Assembly (NCBI GenBank): GCA_019787685.1
Contig: JAHNUO010000004.1
Location: 1,550,001 to 1,614,000, forward strand
DNA: 64,000 nucleotides
Reading direction: 5' to 3'
Source of the DNA: Chiua virens
Lineage: Eukaryota > Basidiomycota > Agaricomycetes > Boletales > Boletaceae
The notes beneath the pieces were generated by a model. That model was given only the letters and a program-made list of their open reading frames with translations. It ran no database searches and was not told the origin of the DNA. A program made the translations under genes and the position numbers. Of this stretch, positions 1 through 13,433 are shown piece after piece. Positions within the stretch are counted from its first letter, which is position 1. Each line of letters begins with the position of its first letter.

Positions 1-2352
1 GCGAGTCACCGATTTTGCTGAAAACAAACTCCTCTTTCCATCCGCGCCTCCAGTGATCAACGTCTCTGCGCGCCAGCATCCGGTGACGATTCACTTCAAC
101 CGCCGAACCTCATCGGACTATGTCAAGGAGGCGATCAAAAAGACCGCCAAGATCCATTCTCGTCTGCCTCCGGGTGGTATCTTGATCTTTCTAACTGGTC
201 AGAATGAGATTTCGGGCGTCCTGCAGGACCCTGGAGGCAAAATTCAGCCAGAACGCTATCAAATCCCGAACGCGCAAAAGGCATTTACTTAATGCCTCTG
301 CGTTTTTCACCGACGATCCTCCAGAACCCCCCAAAATGGTCGCTACTGCAGAAGGTACTGCCGTCTTCATACTTGCTCCTTCAAAATGATCATTAAATTA
401 TCAAGCAGTAGGTCCTGGAGGCAGAGGACGTAGAGTTAGGAATCGGAAACCAGGACCTAGCTTTGGATGTTGATAATGATCTCCCTGAAGAGGATCCAGA
501 AGCCTTAGACAGCGCTGACGAGGATGCCACCGACGATATAGAAGAGAGTAATCGTGAGTTGGATCCCCAAACTCATAATCTTACTTCTGAATATATACTC
601 TTCAGTTCCGATACACGTTGTTCCACTATACTCTCTTCTGCCGAGTGACAAGCAGATGCAAGTTTTTGAGCCACCACCGCCTGGTCACCGTCTAGTGGTC
701 GTTTCAACGAACTGTGGCTGAAACATCATTAACGATTCCTGGAATTCGCTATGTTGTTGACTGTGGGCGAGCAAAGGAGGTGAGTTCCTCCTTATCGCAG
801 ATACTATTCGTTCCCACAAAAATTATCAGCGTAGATATGATGCCACTAGCAGCATACAGTCATTCCAAGTGAACTGGATATCGAAAGCCTCCGCTGCACA
901 AAGAGCTGGTCGAGCCGGACGAACGGGCCCCGGACATTGTTACAGGCTCTATTCATCCGCACTATACGAGCATTACTTCGAATCTTTCTCACAGCCCGAG
1001 ATTCTTCGTACGCCCATCGAAGGGGTCGTACTCCAAATGAAGAGCATGGGTGTCGATACAGTGGTGAACTTTCCCTTCCCAACTCCTCCGGATGCACAGG
1101 CGTTGAAGAAGGCTGAGACGATACTGACTCACCTTGGAGCGGTGACCAGTACACCACTCGCATCCTCGGCGACCTCGCAAGTGACCGTTGCTACGATCGG
1201 AGGAAGGATTACGGCACTCGGCAAGTCCATGAGTTTGTTCCCTCTCGCACCTCGATATTCTCGTATGCTTGTTGCTGGTCAACAACATGGCTGCTTACCA
1301 TACGTGATTACCATCGTTTCTATCTTGACAGTGGGTGATCCCTTCTTGCATGAAGAGGGATTGGGTGAGGGCAAGGACTCCGACGATGAGGACGGCGACG
1401 AGTTGGAGTACATCAAGAATGAACGTATCAAGGCAAAAGAGGCTCACAGAGCACGCCGTAAGGCGTTCTTTGAGGCGCAGCAGGTATCGTCGAATTTGTT
1501 TTTGGCTGGCCATATGACTGAACATCCTTTCACTAGGCTCACGCTTCTTTGGGAAACTCGACGAGCGACATTTTTCGAGTACTTTCGGTCGTAGGCGCAT
1601 ACGAGTTTGCTGGGGGTGGTACCCAGTTTTGCTTCGATCATTTTGTTCGACCCAAGGTAGAGACACTTCCAAGGGTCTTTGGTTTCGTGTCCTTCCCAGA
1701 GCTGACATGGGTGTTCAGGCCATGGAAGAGATTCATAAGTTAAGAGCGCAAATTTGTAATATTGTGAGCGCGACTTTTCCTGGAGTGGATACGGGCCTCG
1801 CACAGCGTATTCAGCCACCCAACGACACACAGGTAGTTACCATATTTATTCTTAAGATATAGTATATCACTGAACAATGTTTTGACAGCCTTGCAGTTGA
1901 AGATCCTTCGCCAATTATTGACTGCTGCATTCATCGACCAGGTAGCCGTCCGCAAAGACCTCGTCCAGAAGAAGTCAGCGACTGGTGTTCAGTATACCAC
2001 TGCGAAAGGAGTCCCTTATCGGGCGATGGGTGTCGAGGAAGACGTCTTCATACATCCTTCGTCTGTCTTGTCACGACGCTCTGCTCCTGATTATGTCGTT
2101 TATACCGAGATCGTTCGGACAACAAAACCATGGTTCAAAGGTGCAGCAGTGTTTCCTCAATATTGACTCGCATTTCGTCCTCACAACTCCTTTCCAGGAC
2201 CGACACTGATCAACCCGGCATGGCTTTCCGCACTTGGAAAACCGACGCTATGTACATTTACAAAACCCGCAAAAAACAGCGCAGGCGTGTTGATGACGAT
2301 CCCAAAGTTTGGACCTGATCAATGGGAGTTACCACCAATAAAAGCTGTATAA
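1..2352 (+). CDS. DEAH-box RNA helicase Dhr1/DHX37 (3' part, 5' end outside window)
   Basis: ATP-dependent RNA helicase of the Dhr1/Ecm16/DHX37 branch, which in yeast and animals releases U3 snoRNA during 18S rRNA maturation in the nucleolus. Seen: the segment ending in [10 protein letters not shown], an acidic insert (about 460-550), the [20 protein letters not shown] stretch, motif V ([19 protein letters not shown]), motif VI ([20 protein letters not shown]) and the ratchet/OB-type C-terminal part ending near [15 protein letters not shown] at the TAA at 2350-2352. Introns are clear at about 367-416, 551-605, 780-830, 1484-1538, 1657-1722 and 1834-1890. Two single extra bases break the frame: near 220 (between ISGV and [10 protein letters not shown]) and at 713 (inside motif V). 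Family assignment is firm; the N-terminal half lies upstream of the window. The frameshifts are more likely sequence errors than decay, because the rest is highly conserved. Confidence 0.9.
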
Positions 2353-2452
2353 TGACAATAAAATACATCCTTGCGTTTAATCAATGTACAGGGTGATCTA
2401 CGATAGATTGAATATGATGGCGCTGACAGAACTTCTGATTCTCTAGGATATT

Positions 2453-5400
2453 CTATGGTTTAGGTTTCTTCGGGATGAAGATAGTACCCTCGTTCTTCTT
2501 AGGTCGCTTTCGTGGGGGTGGCTTTGGTCTCTGTTCGTTAGCCTTGGACGAAGATGCATCCTCGACAAATGGTCTCTTCGGTAGAGGAAATGGTACACTG
2601 TGTACCACTTGGACCTTGCAGCCGTTTGGCCTGCGTTCGTACCAACCGCAGGAGTTGAAGAAGAGGGAATTTGTGAATGTGGTTTCGCGCGAACGGATTC
2701 AGCCAACCTCTGAGGTGTGACTAGGTCCACAGCTGGTTCTGGCGGCTTGCCACCAGAAGGATGCCGTTGTTTGCTGGTTTTGGTTGGCGACGCTGGTCGA
2801 GCAGCTGAACGCACTGCCGTGGGCTCTGTAAAGTACGACGTGTCGGTCTGTTGTGTCATACACGAGACCGTAAGTAAATGGTTATTCATGGCATAATGCG
2901 GTGGACTTACGTCGGTCAACAGTGACCTGCTCCTGGCATTGTTCACAATTTCCTTCCAATCGGCATTACTCCTCTCAAGCGTCGGCGCATTTCCCAAGAT
3001 AAACAAGGAGGACTTCGCTCGAGTAAGTGCGACGTTCATTCGACGAACATCTGGTGAAGAACGCATTTTCAGTTCATGCTCTTGATTTTAGGATTCTCGA
3101 GAAGCATACCAGCCAAGAAGCCTACCGACTGTACGCCCGGGCCGGCACGTACACAGGAAAGGATGATGATGTCCTTTTCTTGACCTTGGAAACCGTCGAC
3201 CGTGTGGAAATGTATCTTTCCACGGATATCCTCGCCAAACCGCCTCTCAAACGCACGCTGGAGTTCGATTACCTGCCCACGATACATCGAGACGATGCCG
3301 ACTCGATAGTCGAAATCGACCGCCGCAAATTCTCTACGTAAACGTGCATAGAGTGCGACGGCCACTTGTGCTTCCTGGACATTCTTCATGGAATGACCGA
3401 TAGTCCCTTCCTCCTGGCCACGAGAGATGTTGAAGAAGCGATAGTGACCAAACTTTGGATGGGCTTGCCAGGGCTGCTTGGTTTTGACATCCATGTCAGG
3501 TCCATCCAGTAGACGGCTTTGGTAGAACAAACGGCTGGGCAATTGACTGATTTCTGGATGCATACGGTATTGAATACTATGGATTCTTGTGAGTAGTTGT
3601 TTGAAACCCCTTCACAATGCTCACCTTAACAGATGAACAGCATCTGGTCGGTGTTTTTGCAAGCGGACAAAAAGAGATTGATTGTAGTTGAATTTACAAG
3701 CCTGAAGGACTTGTCAAAACGAAGCAAGTGCGGAAAAAGATTCGTCACCTCTTGGGATAACACAGTCGGTGGAAGCTGCTGAGGGTCTGCGAAAATAGGT
3801 CACTTTCTACGACACGGCAATGGTTAAACAATTACCTCCAACCATAATGCACCTTGGAGTACGAAACTTCAGAGGGATTAACGAAGTCAATTCGACAGCT
3901 TGGGCGGCTTCGTCGATGATGACCATGTCAAACTCCAACTGTTCGATGGACTCATGACCAGATCCTGCAAGCGTAGCACAAATGACGTCCGCCTCTTGCA
4001 GAATCTCAACGCGGGTTCGCCTTCGCACAGCATCCAAAGTTCGGTTGTCCGACTTCTGCTTGTCTTTCAAGCGATCAAACTGTTGCGTCAGGGACATTCG
4101 TCGCGAGTTCAACTTCTTGATCTCCTCATCGATGGCGAGCGTCCTTGCAGTATTGTTGTGAACCGAGGCTAACTCATCCAAGTTTTGCTGCTTAGCACGT
4201 TTGACAGATTCGATCTCCTGACGGAGCTTGCGCAATCTGCTTTCCGGCGTCGTCGGTGGCATTCGCCACGTTCTCGCCATTCAGCTTCTGTTCCACGAGG
4301 TAGTCTAGCGCGATATCCCGGACACTGATATCGATCGCTTTGTCGGGGCCAATTCGGACTACCTTGATCGGGTCTCCGCGCTTCTGAGTTCCTCGGTATC
4401 CCTCCTTCAGGCGACTAGCGACTTCAGTCGATCGCTGCGTTACTTGGGGCGCATAAAAGAACCTTTTGTACAGGTCCTTTGTCAGCTTGCGTTGAATTCC
4501 GCCCCGCGTGTATAGCGGTAGAGGCCTGAGGCCGCCGTGACAAGAAAGCCTCCACCAACCCGCATATAGTTGACGTTTTGCCCGTTCCAGGAGGTCTTTC
4601 TTATATTTAAGTATTGAGTTATCAAGAAATAGTTCAGACCACCTACCCTTGGATCAACCCGAACCCACGTGCTCTTAATGAACTGAGAATAGCTCTCGCC
4701 TGAGGCTCGTTAACACGGTAGGTTGACATTGCTTGGTTGAGATCACGTTTGTCTAATAGAGGTAATGCAGAGATGTGTGGTTGCATGACAGACTGGAAGG
4801 CATCATAGAAAGGAAGTCCCATCAAAGCACCGTATTCACGATGTAAAGTAGCCAAGCTGCGAGGGGGTCAGCTCACAAACGTCGTTATAGACACAATAAC
4901 TATACCTAAACACTTTCTTCAGGCTCCAAACGCTGTTTATTTGCAAGCCAGGATCTACGCCGCTGGGTATGTAACATCGAAGAGTCACTTGTGCACCGTT
5001 CTGAGTTGTTCGAAATGACTGTGTTTTGGCAAGCTGCGAACCTTCTCCCCGCAGGATGTCGAAGAAGAACTACATCCGTTTCTGATAAACGCCAATCTTT
5101 CTTAAACGATTCGGATATAGTGGCTTCGAGGTCAATGAAGTCGTCCGTGAACTGCTTTGAACAAATCTTGCAATCGTACGATTCCTGAGTCTCTTCCTTC
5201 GATTGGACGATCTGAGCCCAGCATTCAAGCAACAAGAGCGGTTCGAAGACACTGAGATAATGACGGTGGTCAATGAATTTGTCCGGGACATGTGCCAACT
5301 TGATATTTTCTCCCTGTGTGGGGGGATCTGGGCCAGTGTGATCATAATTCCACGACAACAGTGCACGATGAAGTCCGGAAATATCCGGTTTGAGTCGCAT

Positions 5401-8400
5401 GGCTCTCCTCCGCGCATCGTCCCGTCGACTGAGTCGTTCTATTGTAGCATTCTTGGCCTGATTTGTGACATCAAGCATTTTGATTTGACGTCTCTCAACA
5501 GGCTTCGGGAAGCGGGGAGACTTTTGAAATTTGGCGAGGGCAGCCAAACCCTTTGCTTTCCCAGTCTCTGCCTCCGAGTCGGAGTCGCTGGATGATGAGT
5601 CCACCACAACCGGCTGTGAAACCTTCGATATCGCAGTAGACGGTCGACTGGGACCGGAAGTTGCAATTGGCTGCGCTCTTTGGAAAGTCGGGAAAGGAGG
5701 TGCCTCCAGCTTGAACTGGTCCATGACGGGGGGCTTGGCAGGAGGTTTCTGGGAAGCTAGCGGCTTGAGTGTCGTCTGAGCTTCCTTGCGCACATGTTTG
5801 GTATCCTTGCGAGCAGGAGCCGAAGGATGGCTACTGGCAGTTGCCACTGATACAATCTCCACGTCATCGTCATCGCTCTCGAATGTAGCGAGCGCGTCTT
5901 CGAGTTTGGCTATACGTGTGGAATCGAGGCGAGTCCTCGGAGTTCCCTGAGTTGTCTTGCGAGCGTCATCTACGTGCTTGTTTAACTTTGCCAGACCAGC
6001 CTCAGAAGGTGGTATACCCGTTGTTCGAAAGCAGTCCAAAACAGTCTGGATGAGAGCGAACGATTGATGCAACAATTCCTCGTCCGACAGCCGAAGCCAC
6101 CGTGCAAGCTCGGGCAAGACGGGTTGAAGATCGTTCATCATCCGTTTTCCCACCCGAGATAGCTTGGGTGGCTTCCGATTTAGCGACGTGGGCTCTCCCT
6201 CTGTAGACGCGATAGCAGCAGACTCCATGACCCTCCACTGTGCAAGCATATCCCGACCAAAAATGAGTGCATCCCGCATCCAGACCGTCATGTCAGGTAT
6301 ATCGAAGTAGTCCGCCCACAACGGAGTTCGTTTAAATATCACCGTGATCGCCTGCGTCATGAGTGTCCATAGCTGAGGGAGCTGGGCAGCAGGCCCTTGC
6401 GGATCCTCTACCTGTAAGAATGCCTTGGAATGCAACAATCCATCAGGACTGGAACAGAGCACCTCGATAATATCCGTAAGGCACTGTACAAGGGACTTGG
6501 ACAAACTGCACGCCTCCGTGACTTGGGGAGCATACCGAACAAATTTTCAAGGAATGCAAAAACAGCGGGAAGGGAGGCATTCGGTAGATTGGAGAGCAGC
6601 GCACGGAAGCAATCGAGACGGACATCCACATCGAATGCTTGCCCTACCAAGGTTTTAGCGGCGGCTTGGATGTCGTCAATTGGAGAGAACATGAGAATTG
6701 TCACGTTCCTGGCGACCTCTGGGCGAGAGAGAACGCCGCGCAAGAAGGTTGGTTGGTTATAATTGGCAAATTTGGAGATTGCCTCCAAAAAACCTTCTCT
6801 GGTAACCAGTAAGACCGATTGATGGCATCAAAAGCGGACCCGAGCGTTCGGCTTTGAAAAGATCGGTTTATAAGCGCGAGGATTCAAGATGTCCAAGTGG
6901 GCATACTGGGCAACCAGATCGAGGAGAGACATCGCCCCATCCACATCATTTGTTTGCAAGGACTCGTACGTCTTCGCCCATATGTGCTCTCGTACAGCGT
7001 GTACCGAAAATACGTCGGATTGACCAGCAAGATACGAGCAAGATTGACTAACGGCACCAACAATCTCTTGCGCGTCTCGCGCCAGACATGATGCCACGAG
7101 ACCCCGAGCAGCGCTGCGAGCGGATTTCCACTTTTCGTCTGTATAATGACGACTGAAAGCAACAGATATAAAAACATCAACGTGGATGTCCAGGATACCG
7201 GATATTGCCTGACGATGGCGAACAAGTTCCTCAGTTTGACTCTTACGAATCAGCGATGAGACCTAGCTGTCGTCGAAAATCAGTTTAAAAGTGTATCACG
7301 GACATTGGACACAAACGCTGACTCGTATAACAGCAAACATGACCACGGGGCGGACTTCTTTGAATCTTTCGTGTTGGAGTTCTTCGCAAAGAAGATCTAC
7401 AATTTTTGCCGAGAACCTCCCCAAAGACACCGGAATCCTTCAACGACGATAGATACTCCCCGAACCAAGAGAGAAACCAGGGCTTTTCGTCTGGAGGAAC
7501 AAGGTCCTCAATTAATTTAATATAAGATGGATTATCCTTGATGGCATCGAACACGACCTGTGGGAACTCGGGTGCTTCACCTTTCCAGAGACCAGTGTTC
7601 AGGCGCTTGAGGAAAAATAGTAAGCATTTGAGAACATGCACAAATTCTGAAAAACGAAACATGATTAATCGAGGAGTACGGATATGGAAAGTGATACACT
7701 TACGGGGACCCGCGCCGTGCAGATGACCTGTGACAACCCTTCGACAGTCGAGTCCTCCGTATGACCGCAGGATGATTTGAGTAGGTATCTTTCGGATAAC
7801 CTGACAAAATCCGAGCCAGATCTCATCTGGATCCAACGTGGGGGAGAACCAGTCGACGGAAAAGGTATCCTCTTCAATCGAATGTACGCGTGATACAACA
7901 TGATTGGTCTGATTGCTGGTCTTCGCGATGAGGTTAAATATAGTCCGAAGAGCCACCTCGTGTCCGGTGATAAAATGATCCTCGGCCATAGGGACCTCAG
8001 AACAAGCTGCTACAAAACTCTTTGACCACCGCCGCACGTCTTGAGACTCGTCAAACATGAGGATGAATAACCCGGGAGGGGGAACATCTGTGGGCCAATC
8101 TGACACAAGGGGTTGGGAACGTATCAACGAGAGGATGTCAGGGTCCCGAAGGATGCGTAAATTTGAGACCGCATGATATATGATCGCAGGAGGCACACTA
8201 TGCAAAGCCGAGGGGTTGACTGCGAGCGACATCACTGATTCCTGCTGAAGATAGGCCCTCCTTCACAAATTTCAACTCCCAGTCATCGAAACTCTTGTAG
8301 AATCCCCGGAGGATGTCATTTGAAAATGCGCCGAAATACCTGGTTGCTTCGGTTAGCTATATGAGCCTGATCATATCTGACCATGGGTAGAGAGTAAGAA

Positions 8401-8793
8401 CGCAAGGGTCTACCTGCGCGTTTCCCCACCAACCATGGAGAAAAGAGTAAGAGAAACTCACGTTGACCGAGAGGAAACCTTGACCTCACCAAAGGCTTTG
8501 ACACAAGCACAACAACCCGCCAAACAACGTACCAGCCTAGCTTTCCACTCATCTACTCTTGGGCTATTATAGGCGAACAACCTCAGAAGAAAGGTAGCAG
8601 CGCCAACAGTAGCTTGGTCTGCTTGAGAGCAAAACCAGTGGTAGGACTGGTCGGAACTGTTGGAGGGGACCTTCATTAGATAGCTGAAGACGGGGGCCAA
8701 CACGTCGTCCGAGCCATCCGCCGAATTGACCGGCGCGTCGCGAAGCTTGGTGAGGAGTGCTTTGACTTTTTGTACATCACTGGCCGTGGTCAT
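2453..8793 (-). CDS. SEN1: SEN1-type superfamily 1 RNA/DNA helicase
   Basis: Sen1/senataxin helicase, which in yeast terminates short non-coding transcripts with Nrd1-Nab3 and removes R-loops in the nucleus. Start chosen at 8793 (MTTASDVQKVKALLTKL). A long helical N-terminal SEN1_N region runs to about 6400, then a low-complexity acidic linker (about 5600-5900), then the helicase core: motif I PPGTGKTSTICGLVEA near 4574-4595, a coiled stalk (about 4030-4280), motif II DMVIIDEAAQAVEL near 3900-3930, motif V HTVDGFQGQEKDIIILS near 3150-3190, and motif VI RRMNVALTRAK near 3020-3050. The tail is basic and ends KRPKKNEGTIFIPKKPKP, a likely nuclear localisation signal. The frame is interrupted by single-base shifts near 6543, 6782, 6848, 7404-7408 (a run of five T on +) and 8245. 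Divergent from the translin gene, with only 156 bp between the starts. Confidence 0.92.
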
Positions 8794-8949
8794 GAAAGAG
8801 AGAAATGGTTGAGAAATAGGAGAAAAGTGGGAAGAAAAGAAAGAGGTTGGCTTGGTGTTCCAGAAAAGGTGCGAGCTTCGGAGCCTTAGGTACACACCGG
8901 ACCTGACTCATGCAATCAGCTTGTCAACCGCGTCGATCTCCAAAGTGAC
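8794..8949. promoter_or_regulatory. Short divergent promoter between SEN1 and translin
   Basis: Only 156 bp separate the two start codons (SEN1 at 8793 on -, translin at 8950 on +), so both promoters and 5' UTRs must lie here or overlap the neighbouring transcript. No clear TATA box is visible. Sharing of control is inferred from spacing only. Confidence 0.5.
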
Positions 8950-9972
8950 ATGGATGCGCTGGACGTGAATTATCTCAACGAACTCCTTGAACAAGATGTC
9001 GAAATTAGAGAGGTACGCATACAGGTCACAATACTAAATCCGTCTCCAATCTTCGGTGAAAGAGAATCAAAGATCAAGTATCTAGTCTTGACAAGAAAAC
9101 CCGTGGCATGCTTGGGATCCTGAACAAAATCCACTCCACCCCGACAGATGCCCGTTAGTCTCTCGCCCACGACCCATTTGCATGTCGACGTCTGAGTGCT
9201 GACCCTATTCACTTTAAGTCCCTCCTCTCCTTGATTCGGTGCGACCAATTCTGCGTAGTTGTTGTGATGACAGTGCTGCCATCACCTCCCTTGTCCCTCC
9301 TAACCAATTCTGGCGTTGGAAAGACATGTGGTCCAATTCTCTGCGTACAGCAGTGTATTCCGCTGCCTTAGTGGAATACCTCAGTAGTGGGACCCTCATC
9401 AGCCTCTCACAAGCAAACGAAATGCTCGGAAGTGAGCTATTCCGCCAACCACCCTGCAAGGTCAGAACACTGATGTTTTCCAGTAAAGAATGTATGGGTG
9501 GATAGATTCTCGATAGCTGTGGAAGATTATCTGCATGGGCTCATTAGCCTCGTCAACGAGCTGGTAAATGAATCGGTGTTTCTGCAGAGCCGGAATTGGC
9601 TTTTTTGACTTCACAATACTTTTAGTCTCGACTTGCCGTCAATGCAGTGACGCTCGGGGATTACGAAGCTCCACTTCGTATATCTGTCTTTGTGAAAGAT
9701 ATTTTTGCTGGGTTTTCGATGGTAACCTTTCTGGCAGTATTCGTTTCAGGTTTTGACTTGCCTTCTTCCTGGAATGGGATCAGCTCAACCTGAAGAATGA
9801 CACTTTGCGACGACGCTTTGACAGCCTTAAATATGACCTCAAAAAGATTGAAGAAGGTGGGTTCCCTGTTTCTTTCACGTGTTGGGTCCTCAAGACTTCT
9901 TCAGTTGTCTACGACGTATCATTGCGAAAATTGGCAGATTCAACAAAACATGACGTCAATGAAAGAGGGTAG
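8950..9972 (+). CDS. TSN: Translin
   Basis: Translin, a helical RNA/ssDNA-binding protein that forms octamers, with its partner TRAX as the C3PO endoribonuclease in animals and some fungi. Start at 8950 (MDALDVNYLNELLEQDVEIR). Conserved blocks, split by introns: PPNQFWRWKDMWSNSLRTAV (about 9297-9355), VDRFSIAVEDYLHGLISLVNEL (about 9498-9564), SRLAVNAVTLGDYEAPLRIS (about 9630-9690), LNLKNDTLRRRFDSLKYDLK (about 9785-9850), then VVYDVSLRKLADS and a stop at 9970-9972. These match the translin family order closely. I see no frame break. No TRAX gene is visible in the window. Gene starts 156 bp from SEN1 in the opposite direction. Confidence 0.9.
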
Positions 9973-10214
9973 TAAGGACGTAGTAACTTTGTGCTGTCAT
10001 GCAATGGCGCTGTAAAGATATATGTTTCTTGCCAAGCGTTTGTTTAACTCCGCGACTCCTCTTGCGGAGAACGCCCAACTTGCCAATCATTGGTTTGTTT
10101 CTATTCATTGCTTGCCCACGTCATTGGCCAGGTTTCGTGTAGTAATATTTCTGGCGCATCCCGTTTCACATCTACAACTACCCAAACCTTTCCTTTTGGT
10201 TCGAAATACCAGAC

Positions 10215-11506
10215 ATGGACAGAAGACGAGGTTCGACACGCCCAGCTTCCTCTGAAGGTAGGTTCCCACGCCCTTTTCCTTAGTTGTTCATACATACGCA
10301 CCGTGAACAGAGATAGATTATTGGTCCCATGCAAGCAAATCGCTAGGGACACTCTCTGGAATTTATGCAAACCAAGCTAGCATCGAGACAATCGGACGCG
10401 TTAACAGGTTGATGGCCATGTGGCCAAATGATGATTCACTTGCCGCTGAGAGCTACGAAACACTCAAGACCAATTATAAGCGATTATCTTCCGCGCTGGC
10501 TGAAGTGCGCCGTAATTCTGAAGAAGAAGTCCAGTGAGAGCAGTTCTCGACACCTATTGAGTATTGAGTACCCGAGCGATGAATATAATTTTCGTGACAG
10601 AGCTCTCAATGATGCCATTGAACGGGTCACCATTCTTATCGCACTTCGCAAGGCCTCCGAAACGCCACCACAAGGTTTGTTTAATCATTGAATGACGCGT
10701 GCGTCTTCTGACGAATATCCGCAACAGAGAAACGGAATAAACGACCACGACCACCGTCGCCTTCGCCTACTTCAATTTCCGTGACCCCTCCTGTCGCTGG
10801 AGCACAGCGTGCCAGCACAGCAGCTCCCGTGCGCGGATCCACTGGGCCGTTATCTGCGATCCCGTTCTCCCGAGAACCGAAAGCGCGGAGGGAGGCGCTA
10901 GCGAAGCAGTTACCCTTACAAGAAGGTCGAAGAGTTGCCTTCCATCCACCTGGCGGAAAGACTGCAGATGGAAGTACCGTCGATGTAGACGAAAATACGT
11001 GGATCTTGGCTGTTATTACCAAATGCATCAATCAGGACAGGAATCGGTGGGTGTCTTTTTGGCTTGAGCGGGCATTTATATGAAATGTGTATGAATTTGT
11101 AGTTATGAAGTCCAAGACGCAGAACCACAAGAAGACGGACAGCCTGGGCAATGTTACAACACGACGCTTCGTGCTATTATTCCCTTGCCCGATCCTGACG
11201 CTCCGCCAAACAGTGCAGCACATTCAAACGCATATCAAGAATTCCAAGCCGGATCAACAGTTATGGCTCTGTACCCTGATACTAGTTGTTTCTATCGTGC
11301 TGAGGTGATAGCGTCGCCGAAAGACCTCATGCCATCCGGTCGCGTAAGTCGTGGAAAGGGTTGATCGGAACGTGACAGCTCACAAGCAGTTTAAATAGAG
11401 TAACTCTTCAAAGGCGGGGCCATGGTATAAGCTGAAGTTTGAGGATGATGACGACCAGGAGCATGCCGTACTAGCGCAATGGGTGGTTGAATGGCCTGGC
11501 GCATGA
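10215..11506 (+). CDS. SGF29: SAGA-associated factor Sgf29 (tandem Tudor)
   Basis: Subunit of the SAGA histone acetyltransferase complex that reads H3K4me2/3 through a double Tudor domain. Start at 10215 (MDRRRGSTRPASSE, cut by an intron at once). N-terminal helical part includes RLSSALAEVRRNSEEE and DAIERVTILIALRKASE. The Tudor part starts near 10920 (GRRVAFHPPGG), continues with TWILAVITKCINQDRNRYEV, AIIPLPDPDAPPNSAA, and the second Tudor with GSTVMALYPDTSCFYRAEVI, then YKLKFEDDDDQEHAVLAQWV and a stop at 11504-11506. The spliced reading frame is continuous through five or so introns, unlike several neighbours with single-base breaks. Identification rests on the whole C-terminal domain and is firm. 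Confidence 0.92.
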
Positions 11507-11687
11507 ACGTTTGAACCGTGATCTACTACAGAATCGTGTTGTATCAAGTTGTTACATACCCTTGTCAGGTTGCTCGAATATTGGGTGGGACCCGGGACAC
11601 CGTTAAGTCGAATCTAGAAGAATCGAGCATGCGAGCCTAGATGTGCCGAGGAGAGACGTCATTCGACCAGAATCCCGTGCTCAAACT

Positions 11688-11695
11688 TATAAAAG
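11688..11695 (+). promoter_or_regulatory. TATA box of the Hsp20 gene
   Basis: TATAAAAG, 60 bp before the Hsp20 start codon. Upstream at 11610-11624 are two GAA units spaced as in heat-shock elements (cGAAt, five bases, aGAAt), and a TTC/GAA pair lies at about 11662-11672. The heat-shock-element reading is weak because no third unit is in phase. Confidence 0.55.
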
Positions 11696-11754
11696 GGTTT
11701 GCTCGTCCTCACATTCTTCCAAGCCGACCTCAACGTCACACCCAAGTTTTAGTC

Positions 11755-12357
11755 ATGTCCATCAGCAGACTCTTGCACGAATTCCGACCTCTCTTTCGTG
11801 TGCTCGAGGAGCCCCTAACTAGGCCATCACCCGCTTTCTACGGCCTTCCCCGCTCACTCCTCGCCGACCCCTTTTTTACGTCTCCCACCACCCTCCATCC
11901 TGCTGTAGACATGACAGAGGATGGTGGCAACTACATCGTCGAGGCAGAATTACCTGGCGTTAAGAAGGAGAATATTGACATCACAGTTGGTGACGGAGGC
12001 CGGACCCTCACAATTCAGGGTAGAACGTTCAGTCGTCGCCCGGAGTCCTCGGAATCCACAGCGGAGACCAGCACTATGCCAGGCGAAGGTATGTATGTTT
12101 GCTGCACAGAATAGACTTAGTTGACTGACGATGCCGCCGATGCTGCAGGTACAGAAACTGTAGTGACTTCTGACACGCAACCCAGCCAATTGACTTCGGA
12201 GCGTCTGTACTCTGGGACATCATCGTTCACGCGAACTGTCTGGCTTCCTCGCTCTGTTGACAGTTCGAAGATTACGGCCAAACTGAACGATGGGGTTCTT
12301 ACGCTGAAGGCTCCAAAGATGGAGGATAAGGAAGCTATCAAGATCACTGTAGATTAA
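11755..12357 (+). CDS. Small heat-shock protein Hsp20 (alpha-crystallin domain)
   Basis: Cytosolic-type small chaperone that binds unfolding proteins during stress. Start at 11755 (MSISRLLHEFRPLF). A short N-terminal arm is followed by the alpha-crystallin domain: VDMTEDGGNYIVEAELPGVK, IDITVGDGGRTLTIQGRTF, then, after one intron (about 12090-12148), SSFTRTVWLPRSVDSSKITA and the LNDGVLTLKAPK strand, ending EAIKITVD at 12357. The first exon opens a little past the domain middle, where a serine/threonine-rich loop (SESTAETS and TETVVTSDTQ) is inserted between the strands, common in Agaricomycete Hsp20 proteins. TATA box and possible heat-shock element upstream fit stress control. Confidence 0.93.
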
Positions 12358-13433
12358 TTGACGCATGTAGCGTCAAGCGTTCAATTTCAAGGACTGCATT
12401 TGTAACACTATGACTTTACCAAATGTATCTGTAGTTCCGCTCAATCCTAACAAGGTTATTATAATGAAACACCATTTGAGGAGAAGGTCATCATCATCAT
12501 CACACCTTCACACGGCTACATGGATGGTGATGAACCTTTCTGATCATCTGCTGGTAACTAGAAGGACTCTGTGCTGCCGAGTTGCCGATTAGTATGCATT
12601 TACGGTGGCGGTGCGTAAATTTCGCCGGTTAAACATAAGCACGCAGCCTTACAGTGGCGAGCACTCAAGTACTCAAGCTCAAGCTTCAAGAGGCAGCACC
12701 TCTGCAGAGGCCGCAGTTTTGGTCCAGTTACCTGTCCAATCGAATTTTACTAAGGACTGGAACATGATCTGATTTGCGTTAAGCCACACCTTTCGAAAAC
12801 CTTTTATACTACGTAATCAGTTACTTTCGAATTGGTTTGGACAAAATATAAAATATAGACATATGGCTTGTCCGACGAAGCGACACTGTGCACCAGGCCA
12901 AGCACCGACGTGCCTCTGGAGCCAAGGTATTTGATACTGGCTTCATCGAGAACCTGCTCTAAGTCAACCTGGATCCCATTCATCAATAGCTGCACTGGGG
13001 TTGGGCAAAGCCTCACGAGTGGGAATCTTTGGCCGCCGCGGCCCGGTGGTAACTAGTAAATGATCACCGCAACGTCGCCGCAACATGAGAATTCCGTCTT
13101 GTTGTAGACAGCGCGTTCCCCACTACATGTCGTCTTGTGCCCGAGATTCTTGATGATATAATCACACTTCAATATGTTCACACATTTAATCGGAAAATCG
13201 CACAGAAGGGGAGCGCTCAATGCCACAAAAGCTAAATTTGCAGTCAAAAAATATAAATCACACCGTCGCTGTGGATCGACTGTCGTGATGAGTGTAGATA
13301 TCTTGATGAACTGATCAAACACACCGCCACTGGAATTATGATACCCCATATAGAAGCTCCGACTTTCGGCGCTTAAAATGCAGGACAGGCAGGCAGTCTC
13401 GGCTCAAAGTCAGAATTTGAAAAATTCAATGAA

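Noticed and set aside
11610..11672. Full heat-shock element upstream of Hsp20
   Set aside because: Only two GAA units are in phase and the TTC/GAA pair is out of phase, so a complete element is not supported.
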